Source: Mesostigma viride
Lineage: Eukaryota; Streptophyta; Mesostigmatophyceae; Mesostigmatales; Mesostigmataceae
Length of the DNA: 64,000 nt
Reading direction: 5' to 3'
NCBI GenBank assembly: GCA_009746045.1
Contig: RPFO01002086.1
Span: 18,193-82,192, forward strand
Shown one piece after another: positions 1-9,561 of the stretch (position 1 is the stretch's first letter; each line of letters begins with the position of its first letter). Under the pieces are notes generated by a model, which worked only from the letters and a program-made list of their open reading frames with translations, did not search any database and had not been told where the DNA came from. The position numbers and the translations under genes are program-made.

Positions 1-1
1 G

Positions 2-466
2 CTTGAGGGGCGCTTCCTCTCTAAGCGCAGGCAGCCAGGGCCGTTTTGCCACTATACAGGATGGGCCCTGCGCAACTTTGCCATCGCCATCGCTCAAGGC
101 GGTGTGCAGTCCCTTTCCACTTTTGAGAAGAGGATGGACGCCTGCAAGTATGGCGATAGGCGTATGGAGGTGGCAACTCTGGCCATCGACCTAGAGGTTA
201 AGCTGTCTGACCGCGTTTGCGCGATTCCCCGCCTGTGGGATGTGATGAAGGAGTATGTTGAATCCATTCCTCAGGTGGATAAGGATAAGACCGCAGAGGA
301 GCATTGCCGTGTGCTCGTGGACCTCGTGAAGGCCGAGTACCACGCCTATCTGCCTGTCAACTTTTCCCCCGCTGCCTGCGAGAGGGAACTGAGGGTCATG
401 AATGCCACCTGCGACAAGATGTACGACAAGTTCTGTCGCCGCCTGGCCCTGGAGGGGGTTCACTAA
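2..466 (+). CDS. 3' end of an unknown protein gene
   Basis: An open frame runs from the window edge to a TAA at 464-466, giving about 154 residues with no start visible, so the gene is cut by the window. The protein is mixed alpha-helical in character, with charged stretches, seven cysteines and no transmembrane segment or recognisable motif. The first in-frame ATG is at 104, but coding-like sequence continues upstream of it, so that ATG is probably internal. I do not recognise the family. It lies about 700 bases before the RING gene on the same strand; nothing shows they are linked. It could be a host gene or part of a mobile element. Confidence 0.45.
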   Translation, partial: LEGRFLSKRRQPGPFCHYTGWALRNFAIAIAQGGVQSLSTFEKRMDACKYGDRRMEVATLAIDLEVKLSDRVCAIPRLWDVMKEYVESIPQVDKDKTAEEHCRVLVDLVKAEYHAYLPVNFSPAACERELRVMNATCDKMYDKFCRRLALEGVH

Positions 467-689
467 CTAAGTGCCCCTTTGGAATAGACAAAGTCCCCTA
501 TGGGCATTAAGCCTTATTATGATTCTAATGGAAATCCATGACTTTGTCTCTATCTCATGGCGTCTCATAGTACAATTGCACTAGGAATCGTAGTACAGAT
601 AGTATAATAAGAGTAGAAATGCACTAGCGACACTACAGTAGTACAGATTACTACAAATACGCAACTGCTTGTGTATTGTAGGATTTCCC

Positions 690-1062
690 ACTAGAATCCG
701 TCCAAGTGTCGTGCCATACTGCCACGTGGCAACCTGGACGGTCTGACATGACAGTCCGTACAAGACTGTATCCGTCAGCTGCCGGTTCGGACGGCCTGCC
801 ATGTCAGTACCGTGCCACGTCAGATCTGACAGCGTGCCACGTCAGTCCGCGCCGCGCCGGTTCCGCCGCGCGTCGGTTACGAAGATCTGCCACGACAGTC
901 GGCACACTGTCCCGTCTGACACCTGTCAGAACCGTCAGACTGCCATGACAGTCCGTATCCCTGTCGCGTAACTGCCGACGCGGCGCGACAGTTTCCTTCT
1001 AGCGACCGTCCCACGGCATATTCGTGGGAATATTCCCGGAATATGCCGGGAATATGCCGTTC
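690..1062. repeat. Short-repeat-rich intergenic stretch
   Basis: The gap between the first two genes holds three spaced copies of TGCCAYGTCAG (797-807, 813-823, 835-845), several CAGTCCG words and, at about 1026-1060, a nested palindromic run of GGAATATKCC-type words. This sits 110-480 bases upstream of the RING gene start, so it could be promoter sequence, but no TATA box or other definite element is visible. Confidence 0.4.
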
Positions 1063-1171
1063 GTCCTCCTCCCCACGAGGCCAAAAGCCCAAACACGACC
1101 AAAAATGCAGCCAAACCCTCACGAACCACTCAGAACAGCAGCAGGATACCACTATCAGCAGCTAGCCAGCT

Positions 1172-2713
1172 ATGGCGACGACCCAAGAACATGAGGCCCA
1201 GGAACCTGAGCGTACGTATTTTCCCATGCATGTCTGTTTTTGTGTTTCCTTGGTTTGTTTTTTGGGCATTTTCAGCAGCTGACAGGAACGCCATGGTCAT
1301 TTTCTATTCATTCTTTGCAGGCTGGAACCCCTCTGACGACCTTTTTGACCACAACGACTACGACCACCTGGACGACGCAGGCACGGAAGTCAATTCGCAC
1401 GCTGCGATCGACGACCTGGTGGCTCAGTCTCGCCCTGCGGCTGCTCCCAGTACGTGGTCTGCTGTTTTATGCATCCCTTTTCGATTGCCTGCTGGATTTT
1501 GCAGGTGATGGCCACTATCTGTTGGATGTTGCAGGTGATGGCCACTATCTGATACATTTTGCAGTTGTCTGTGTGTTTTCCTTTGCATGCAGGCCTGCTG
1601 CGTGGTGGTCCCAGCTCCCGTTCTCGTTCTGGAGGCGCTGGGCCCAGCGGTGGGGACTTAGCCGCATTGCAGCGCCAGCTGAGGGAGACGCAGGAGGAGT
1701 TGGAGCGCGAGAGGAACCGCAGCAGGCGTCGTTCTTTCTCCCCTGATCCCACTCGCGAAGAGCTCAAGAAGATGCGCTTGGCTCTCGAGGAGGCGAACCA
1801 CAAGATCACGTGGTTCGAGAAGAGGCTGGCGTGCTGCGACATCTGCACCGAGCCCTTCGGCACGGAGGGGAAGTACCCCATCATCTACCTCGTGGAGGGC
1901 GTCCACACCTGCGTCCCTCAGCACTGCAACAAGTGCGCTGATATGCTCGAGGCCCACGCTCTGGAGTATAATTCTACCAGGCCCAACGCCCGTGTGATTG
2001 GCAAGCGCTGCCCAGAATGCAAGGAGCTCCTGATGCGCACTGGCAGCCAGTACAAGCGCAATGTGGGTGTCGACAGACTCACATTCACCCTTGTGAATGT
2101 GCGTCTGTGCGCTCGCGGGTGCGGCGGCGAGGTCGTGCTCGGCGAGGAGGCGATTCACGACAACACCTGCGCTAAGCTTGTCAGGCCCTGCCCCAACAAG
2201 CTTTCTCTCCCTGGTGATAACGGCACCGTGACCATCCTGGGCTGCACCTACCAGGCCACCAGCCGCGAGGACTTGGATCGCCACCTGCGCGTGGTGGACA
2301 ACGTGTCAGAGTGTGGTTTCCGTGGTCTGCCGGCCGCCATCGCCGCCGCCGCCGCCGCTGCTGCTCCTCCTGCTGCTCGTGCTGCTGCTCCTGCTGCTGC
2401 TCCTGCTGCTCGCGCTTCTTTCGCTGTTCGCGCTGTGGGGGGGAATGAGAATTACCCCGCGGGAGTCAACGGTTTCCTGTCCGCCCTGCAGTACATCAGG
2501 GATCACCCCCAGTTGGAGTGCTCCGGGTCTGCGGGCAATGCACTGGCTGTGGCCTTCTTTGAGGCACTCGGCGGTGGCGTCGGGTGGGACGCGCTGGCCA
2601 TGAGGCGGTTGGTGGATCGCTTCCGCGACGGGGCGAGGCGCATTGTTGAGAGGGACGCACACTTGGTTGCTGATGTTCAGCACCGGGAGGTGATTGTGGT
2701 TGAGGATGAGTAG
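1172..2713 (+). CDS. RING-finger protein with coiled coil and TRAF/SIAH-like zinc region (3 exons)
   Basis: Proposed exons are 1172-1211, 1321-1449 and 1593-2713, with GT-AG introns and phases that agree; the total is 1290 nt, or 429 residues. The start is the first ATG (1172); the frame continues cleanly across both junctions. The N-terminus is acidic, followed by a Ser/Arg-rich linker and a predicted coiled coil (about residues 75-125). Next is a cysteine/histidine cluster that begins CDIC and ends CPEC, as in C3HC4 RING domains. A second Cys/His region (CARGC, HDNTC, a DLDRHL helix) resembles TRAF/SIAH zinc fingers. An alanine run of about 30 residues (2338-2415) precedes a roughly 95-residue C-terminal region. 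By family knowledge this would be an E3 ubiquitin ligase or adaptor; substrates are unknown. It could also be a captured gene in a mobile element. Confidence 0.7.
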
Positions 2714-2815
2714 GGGGTCTAGAAAGGGGAAGGGGCTATTCCTCCCTGTAGTGAGTGTGCCCTTGGAGGCACCTCGTTGAGGACATGGTTGATTAGGACT
2801 TTGCCTATTGTACAT

Positions 2816-2820
2816 TGTAA
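2816..2820 (+). promoter_or_regulatory. TGTAA polyadenylation signal of the RING gene
   Basis: TGTAA lies 103 bases after the RING gene stop, immediately followed by ATAAATAAG. TGTAA is the usual chlorophyte polyadenylation signal, placed a short way upstream of the cleavage site. Confidence 0.5.
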
Positions 2821-3682
2821 TAAATAAGACTCATAGCATGCAAATCCAACACCAATGCATCATTAGATAGGAACCCGCGGCCCGCGAATAGGACTTGAAC
2901 GGATATCCCATGATACTAGAGGTTCCCACGATACTGGCGCCTGTCACAGTACGGCCAGGTGGACGGCCGGGTGGACGGTGGGGTCGCCCTAGGGTTTAGT
3001 AGTTGATAGTAAAAAGCTGCTAGCAGGCCATGGAGACGAATTGTATTAGTGCAGGCCACGCACGAATTTTGAAGTGGCCCGCCGAGCGGCTGTACAATTT
3101 TTCCCAGTGAGCGCGCTGCCAAGTGTACTTGTGGGCAAATTTTTAAGTGCCCCGTCACTTCGAGGTATTAAAAATTAGGCTACGGTACGAATTCAGCGAA
3201 TTTCAGAGAATTTTCAGTCGAACGAAAGGAAGTGACGCCAACTGCCAAAAAGTTTCTGTTACGAATTTTCTAGTCCAACACTTGGCGCAAAAGGAAGTGA
3301 CGGCCAAAACGTTTCCGCTACAAAAATTTCAGTCCCTGAGGCATGGGACAAAGTGCACGCGACAGCAGGAAAAGGTCAAGTTAAATAAAACTGGCGCAAA
3401 GTCCGGCCGGCGGAAAATTCGCTCGGCTGCAAAAAATTCGGCAAGAATTTCGGCGCAATGTCCGGTTTTCGGACGATTGAAACTAGCGTTTTTTTCTTGC
3501 AAAAATCTACCCCATTCCGCGTGGGACCACCCCCTAGTGCCATTGTACAACTTGGCACATAGTCATAGTGTCCGTTCACATAGGACGAATCCCACTTAGG
3601 TACTACTATCCGAGCATATCTATTTGTTAATTAGGGCTCGAATACAATTGCCCGTATTATAGATTTCTGCACGGTCAGCATA
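2821..3682. other. Intergenic, no gene seen
   Basis: AT-rich sequence with no convincing coding frame. It contains one imperfect direct repeat of about 50 bases (starting 3225 and 3290; shared core AAAGGAAGTGACG). Probably old mobile-element debris next to the copia remnant. Confidence 0.4.
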
Positions 3683-5167
3683 ATGGGCATATTCAAGACA
3701 GGATTCTTGACAAGATTGTCACCAGTGTCGAGAAGACGCCCGAGGACATCCACTTTGAGTGGACCAACAAGCCGGAAAGGCTCTGTAAAGCGCTCGGCCC
3801 AGCAGATCAACGAGGGCGACGGCACTACTGCAACCTACGAGGAGAGGCAGCAAGCAGATCTGCATATCCCTCGTGAGGCTACTCACGAATACGACCGGTT
3901 CGGCCGAGCCGAGCAAAACGAGCTTGCTGGTGGTGGGAAGCGGTGGGTTTGCAATCTCGCCTGGTTTGGGAATCCAGGTGAGGAGCAGCACCCGGTCGAA
4001 CGTAAAAACGACGGGAGGTCAGTGAGCTGCGTCTTGGGAGAGTTCAATCCGGACCTCCAGATTGTGGCAACGCCAGCGACACCGGTTGCTGAGGGTGCTG
4101 AGGTGCGTGAGGATCGTGAGGCAGCGCAGGCGAGAGCAGGCCAGGAGGCGGCCTCGTCTGGGGTAGGTGAGACGTCGTCGGCCTGAGTGGTTCCCAGCAG
4201 CCATATCTGTGTGTGTTGTGTTTGGTATTTTATAATGCTTCGTAACACGCGCAGGGGCGGCAGCGGGAGCGGGGCGGGGGATGGAGGAGGTGGAGCAAGG
4301 GCGGATCCGGAAGGCCCCGCCAACGTCCTGCCAGAAGGAGATCCAATCCCAACGGCAGAGGGCCTCAATGGCAGGAGGGCTTCAAATCGGAAACGGAAGG
4401 AAGTAGCACAAGGGGAGGAACGGGCGCAGTGGCCAACCGACGGCGTGGTGCTGACGGGGGCTTGCCATGAGGAGCCAGAGCGTCAAGGCACGGGTAAGAG
4501 AGCTCCTGTGCCTGATCCTATGGTTTCTCCACCTGTACCTAGTGTGCCTGGGCCTACAGCAACAGTTGTTCCTGCCATTGGTAGTGATCCCTGTGCTTTG
4601 CCCGGTACTAGGCCTCATATGAGTGTTGTGGCTGTGATGAATGGCCAGAAGCCTCTCAAGCCTCCTGTGGGACAGGAAGAGCTGGACAAGTGGTTGGAGG
4701 ATATAAAGCTGGTAGCCTGCTCTATAGATCCCACGGTCTACCTTGTGCAGGTATTCCACACATCCGCGGCTAATTAGTATGTGTGTAAGGCTACAGACAT
4801 TGAAAGGGCTTTCTTGAAAGGCTCACCTGAGATAGCACAACAAGTGTGGCATGGTCAGGTGTATGTAGTCTCCACTCCCAGAGTCTGGGCAAAACACATC
4901 CCTCAGCCGTACCTGAAAGCTAACATAGGTGTTGAAGGGTTGCAGTCAGCCCCTCGCATTTTCAGGATGTCAGCTCAGGCAGTGTTTGAGAAGCTAGGTG
5001 CTAAATATGATGATGACATAGACCCTTGCTTCTTTGTGGTCCCTCACCCTCATGGCATGCTTACGTTTGTGTGGCATGGGGATGATCAGCTGATTGCTGG
5101 GCCAAGGCGTGGTGTAGATGATTTCATTCAGCAAGTGTCAAAACACTTTGAGATTGGCAAGCACTGA
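3683..5167 (+). pseudogene. Ty1/copia-like pol remnant, 5' part (reverse transcriptase)
   Basis: One reading frame is interrupted only by TGA at 4184-4186 and TAG at 4775-4777. The last 130 residues are recognisable as the core of a copia reverse transcriptase: a DIERAFLKG block (equivalent to the usual DVKTAFLNG), a GLKQAPR-like GLQSAPR block, and a catalytic-loop equivalent HGDDQL in place of the usual YVDD, followed by HFEIGK. The upstream 200 or so residues are Gly/Pro-rich and not diagnostic; they may be gag or integrase remains, or contain a small intron near 4188-4250. The gene stops where a 1.74 kb insertion begins and resumes at about 6938. It is dead as it stands. Confidence 0.65.
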
Positions 5168-5193
5168 AGTAGAGCTGGTGTTAGCGCTCCCAC

Positions 5194-6951
5194 GGTCCTA
5201 AATTTAGGACTTTGTCCTAAATCGTCCTAGTGGTCACTATAACCGAGGTACCGGGGGGGGGGTCACTATAAGGACCGTACCCCATGTGGACCGTACCCGT
5301 CATGATGTACCCGACCCGTGGTACCGGCACAAGGTACCCGGCACATGGTACCCGGATTCCGTACCCGGGTACCGGGTATAATGGCGGGAAAGTAGGTACC
5401 TCGACCAAAAATATAACCGATTTTGGAGCGAAAAAGTGGGTGCGGGAATGATCTGAGGTGGATATGGCGACCTGACAATCGTGGCCGGCGTTTTCACGTG
5501 CGTTTATCATTTCGGGCGCCCAGTAGCAAAAACGAAAGGTTGTTAGTTATGCTTAAAGGCTGTGAAAATTTTCTGCGCAAGTTTTTATGTGTAGCGCTGT
5601 ATAGCACAGCGGCACAACACAAATGGGTCGCAGATCGCCTGCTCGCGGAGGGTCGATTTTGGCACAAACATGTTAGTGTATTAGCGATGGTGGTGCGAAT
5701 CAAGCCAGGAAATTTTTGTGGACGATTTTGACTATAGTCTGGAGTTTAGAAACGGAGTATTTGACATGGGAGCGTCTGGGCCGTGATATTCTTGCCCGAT
5801 TTCCATTGTCGACCATGTTTTAGGGACGTTCAGGCTGGGCAGCGAGCGCACCTTATAGGTCTTCCCTTTCGGTATTTCTTGGACCTAGAACGCATCACAA
5901 GCGTGGTTTATATCATTTTCGAACCGGTTGGCCAGCTTTGGTGCGCTCAGCTCTCGGAAAGCTGACCTAGCTGCGGATTTCAGCGACTTTTTTGCAACCA
6001 TCTGGAATGAGGCGACGTAAGTAGCAGGTACGTGCCGGGGTGTCCTAGATCATGAGTGTAACTGGCAACGCTGTCGTGGTGTTTTGAGTCAGCCAGCTAT
6101 GCCAAAAAAGAGGTGACGCTCTCCGTGCACATAACTGTCACACATAGTTGGTTTACGTCATACAATTTTTTACGTCTCTATCTTCGTCGTTCGCTGCAGC
6201 TAAAACACACATGCGTAAGAGCAGTTTTACTCATGTGTTAGTTATAAACCATGGTCGTATGGCCTGCAGTCGTTCAGGGTGTTCTCAGACAGTATATACA
6301 GTATGGTTTACGTGTTACATGCACCCTGAATTCGCTCACAAAGCGTTGCATGTTAGCACAACGTTGTTTTGTAACTTGATTTGGCTGCATTCATGTGTTA
6401 GTTGCAATGCAAATGCATTGTTTTTTCATCGCTGGGTGGTGGCCAGCATGTCCGTGATGTCAAAGAAGGTTTGGCATATGCTTAGAGAAAGTTTGCCGCA
6501 AGGGGTGGGCCATGTTCAAGCCGGGCAACCTCAGCAACCATGCAACCGTATATTGCATTACCTGCACCATCTGTGACACCGTCAAGCACGCGTATATATA
6601 GAGGCAGCCACAGCAGGGTATGGCCTTGTTATACGCTGCCCCGCCATCCCAAGGCCTCGTAGGGTCCCCTAGCGCTTGTAAGATGCTCAAGGGACCGTGT
6701 GGATAGCATGGTAATGCGTTGACACTAATTGGTCCTATTGGTCCTAATAAATTCTCATTTTGACCAAATTTGCGCTTTGAGGTCTGGCAGGTGGCAGGGC
6801 CCATTCATGCACTAAATGTAATTATTTGACCCCAGTTTTTTGATAGAAACTAAAAAAGTGTGTTATCTGTCATGGGCACGAATGCCAGGGTCAAATTTTA
6901 ATGTTTGCATGTATATATTTTAATTCCACGTGGTCCTAAATTTAGGACTTT
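5194..6951. mobile_element. 1.74 kb insertion splitting the copia pol, flanked by a 20-bp direct repeat
   Basis: The exact 20-mer GGTCCTAAATTTAGGACTTT occurs at 5194-5213 and 6932-6951, bracketing sequence that separates two parts of one copia pol. The flanking repeat contains the palindrome GTCCTAAATTTAGGAC. The insert has no convincing coding frame. It carries a GTACC array near its left end and further GGTCCT words near its right end (about 6730-6750). It could be a non-autonomous element with a 20-bp target duplication, or a recombination product between palindromic copies. The family is not recognised. Confidence 0.5.
5247..5400. repeat. Array of ten GTACC cores at roughly 14-bp spacing
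   Basis: GTACC starts at 5248, 5277, 5293, 5307, 5321, 5334, 5348, 5361, 5369 and 5396; from 5277 to 5361 the spacing is 13-16 bases. The surrounding bases are variable (GG/CC ends), so this is a degenerate short tandem repeat with a conserved core rather than a clean microsatellite. Confidence 0.7.
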
Positions 6952-7762
6952 TTCTGGGAAAACCAACACTGGGCACCACTGCCATAAAATTTTGTGGCAC
7001 AATGTTACATCTCCAGCAGCATGAAGGCCAGTGGGTGTGTGCACTATATTCTCCCACTGATGACATGATACAGCTGCTTGGAGGCCTTGCAAACAAAAGT
7101 CAAACCTGGTGCCTGTCCCACCATTAGAGGCAAGCTAGGGTGGTTGTGCTCAACGTGTGCACCTCACCTGGCTGTGGTTAGTAGAGTTGATGATGATGTC
7201 TTGATGCAAGTAGGCCACAAAGCCATCACCAAAACTCTACAAGAAGGCCCTCCCCTTATCTTGCATTCCTTGGATCTCCACAAAACAATACACATCCAAG
7301 CTATGATGGATAGTTCCATGGAGTCCTGGCAGGCAGATCTAGATCACCAAGTTGCAGGCCAGGGAGGCAGGCTTGTCTTTTGTGCAAAATGATGATGCAC
7401 CCCTATCCCTCATTTCATGGTACAGCCGGTTGCATAGACGCAAGGCTGTCAGCAGCAATGCTGCTGAGTGCAGGGCGGTGGTGTCAGCAGTCCTCCATGC
7501 AAGATACCTGAATCGTGTGCTGGTTTGGTTGCAGATGCAAGCAGGTAGCAGGGATGGAGTGGTTGCACATCTGCTCACTGACAGTCAGTCAGTCCTCAGC
7601 TTCCTTGCTAACCCCTACGCTGTGCACACTGATCTTGACTGGGTGGTCCTCAAACAGGAATCCACCAACTGGGAGTCCACACGTCACGTGGAAGACAAGC
7701 ACAACGCAGCTGACGCGCTTTGTCGCGTCCGTGATTTATCACGTCCGCAATTCAGATTTTAG
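6938..7762 (+). pseudogene. Ty1/copia-like pol remnant, 3' part (RT thumb/connection and RNase H)
   Basis: After the insertion the copia pol resumes. A block like RGKLGWLCSTCAPHLAVV corresponds to the VGSLLYLA-RPDI segment of copia RT. The RNase H follows at 7352-7762: WYSRLHRRKAVSSNAAEC matches the WSSRRQ-SSAEAE block, LLTDSQSVL carries the catalytic Asp, and HNAADAL is near the end. Several frame changes are needed before 7352, so the reading frame is broken. A 196-bp repeat (7722-7917) begins within the last codons. Confidence 0.65.
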
Positions 7763-7917
7763 CTACCATGGTACGAGTAGCTACCAGATTTTAGCGTAAT
7801 TCTGACGTCCGCAGCCTTGTGCGGGTTGCTATACCGCGGCCCGGTATAATGACGCCGCGGATCTCAGTTGTACTTTCGCGCCAAGTCCGCTGAATTTGCT
7901 GACAGAACATTTGGGCG
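7722..7917. repeat. 196-bp repeat, copy 1
   Basis: Nearly identical to 9271-9466 in direct orientation, starting at GTCGC and ending TTGGGCG. The interior has an inverted pair around a CCATGGTA centre (GACGTCCGCA arms on one side, TGACGTCCGCA on the other) and a CCGCGG-rich portion. This copy abuts the end of the copia RNase H and lacks the flanking repeats that surround copy 2. Confidence 0.75.
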
Positions 7918-8840
7918 GACCTGAATTTCACTGACATTAGTGACATTCGTCACAAGGGCAGTTTGCCGAATGCTGGTACACAGCAAGCTGGCGAGGCGCT
8001 GAGCAGCTGTGCAATTTCAGGATGTCAACGTGGGACACGAGACACAAATGCACGGAAGCCCCAGGTGGTGCCTGGCATGGCCGATAGATTTGCCCTTGTA
8101 TATTTGTGTTCGCTTGACAGATAAAGCTTAAAGTTTAGCTTGTCGGAAATTAGACAATGTTATGATTGGCTGATGTCTAGAGTGGCGCTATAGTGGCGCC
8201 AGCCGCCAGGCTTGAGCTTTGAGCAGTATAGAAGGATGAGCAACAAGCCATGGTGGTCGTTGTTCGTCCGTTTCTCTCCCTCACAACTGGTTTGTTGTCT
8301 TCATGCATGGGGTGAAATAGTTCGAGCAGCCCGGAGCAGCCCCCGTGAGTGGTTGCATGCAGTCAGTTGCCATGAGGATGGACTGACGGATACGGCAATG
8401 TATTGGTTTTTAAGAATGTGTGTAAGACTGAGAACGAGACAAGGGACAGGGCCTTCGGGCAACCCTGGTCGTCGTTGGCATGCGTGCCAGTAGGAACTAG
8501 GTCGGGAACACACGCGCACTGCCGCCACAAGGGGCCTGCAGTGGCGTCACCCAAGGGGCCTCACAGCTGCTCTTATAACTACAACATTACAACTCGACAG
8601 TCTTTGTAATTCGTCATGTATCTCATTGGAATTGAAAGGTCTGTTGTTGGTTGCTTTGATGATGAAGCATTGTCTCAAGAATCGGCTGATTGGGCCGGAT
8701 TGCCTGTCATGAAGGTGGCGGTGCCGTAAAGGACCGAACCTTTCATTCTCATTTTAAACGGACGAACAACCCATGATGGGTTCAGTCCGGCCAGCCTGGG
8801 GTTCCTCCTGCTTGAATCACCCAGGGAAGCACAAGGAAGA
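7918..8840. other. Non-coding stretch
   Basis: No open frame longer than about 90 codons and no recognised motif. Probably degraded mobile-element sequence. Confidence 0.4.
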
Positions 8841-9000
8841 GGTTATTGCTTAGCCTTCAAAAGCATCTGAAGAGGTTAGGCTTTTCCCTGTAAAAAGCCA
8901 TTGAAGGGGTTATTGCTTAGCCTTCAAAAGCATCTGAAGAGGTTAGGCTTTTCCCTGTAAAAAGCCATTGAAGGGGTTATTGCTAAGCCTTTAAAAGCAT
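8841..9000. repeat. 67-bp tandem repeat, about 2.4 copies
   Basis: Units start with GGTTATTGCT at 8841, 8908 and 8975 (the third reads GGTTATTGCTAAG). The first two copies are identical by eye and the third degenerates after about 25 bases. Confidence 0.85.
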
Positions 9001-9179
9001 GCATGTTAAGGTTGTTGCTGATCCTGGAAAAGCATCTTTGAGCAGCTGGATTTTTTTTTCCTTTTCGCTGCTGCCTGGAATGACGCCCTCTTTGGGCTTC
9101 CTTCTTTTGTGTGAGATGCCTTTCTTTCACCTTTTGCTCTCAAGTTGTTGTGAGCTAAAGAGTGGGGGGGGAGGTGGCA

Positions 9180-9561
9180 TATCACACACATGATTACTGC
9201 TGATAGTGGATGCATTCCAAGTAGCGGTAATGACCAGTCCAGGATGATATGGCACGCGAACGCGACAGCTGTCGCCTCCGTGATTTATCACGTCCGCAAT
9301 TCAGATTTTAGCTACCATGGTACGAGTAGCTACCAGATTTTAGCGTAATTCTGACGTCCGCAGCCTTGTGCGGGTTGCTATACCGCGGCCCGGTATAATG
9401 ACGCTGGGGATCTCAGTTGTACTTTCGCGCCAAGTCCGCTGAATTTGCTGACGGAACTTTTGGGCGTATCACACACATGATTACTGCTGATAGTGGATGC
9501 ATTCCAAGTAGCGGTAATGACCAGTCCAGGATGATATATATGGCACGCGAACGCGACAGCT
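9180..9561. repeat. Nested A-B-A repeat: 91/95-bp direct repeats around the second 196-bp repeat copy
   Basis: Repeat A (TATCACACACATGATTACTG start, CGAACGCGACAGCT end) occurs at 9180-9270 and 9467-9561; the second copy has an extra ATAT. The space between is filled exactly by copy 2 of the 196-bp repeat (9271-9466). The arrangement looks like a very small element with terminal direct repeats, or an insertion that duplicated its flank. Confidence 0.7.

Noticed and set aside
2980-3000. CCCTAGGGTTTAG as telomeric repeat
   Set aside because: Single occurrence, no tandem array.
3147-3599. 150-codon frame upstream of the copia remnant
   Set aside because: Low-complexity Lys/Ser-rich translation of AT-rich repeat-like sequence, no motif.
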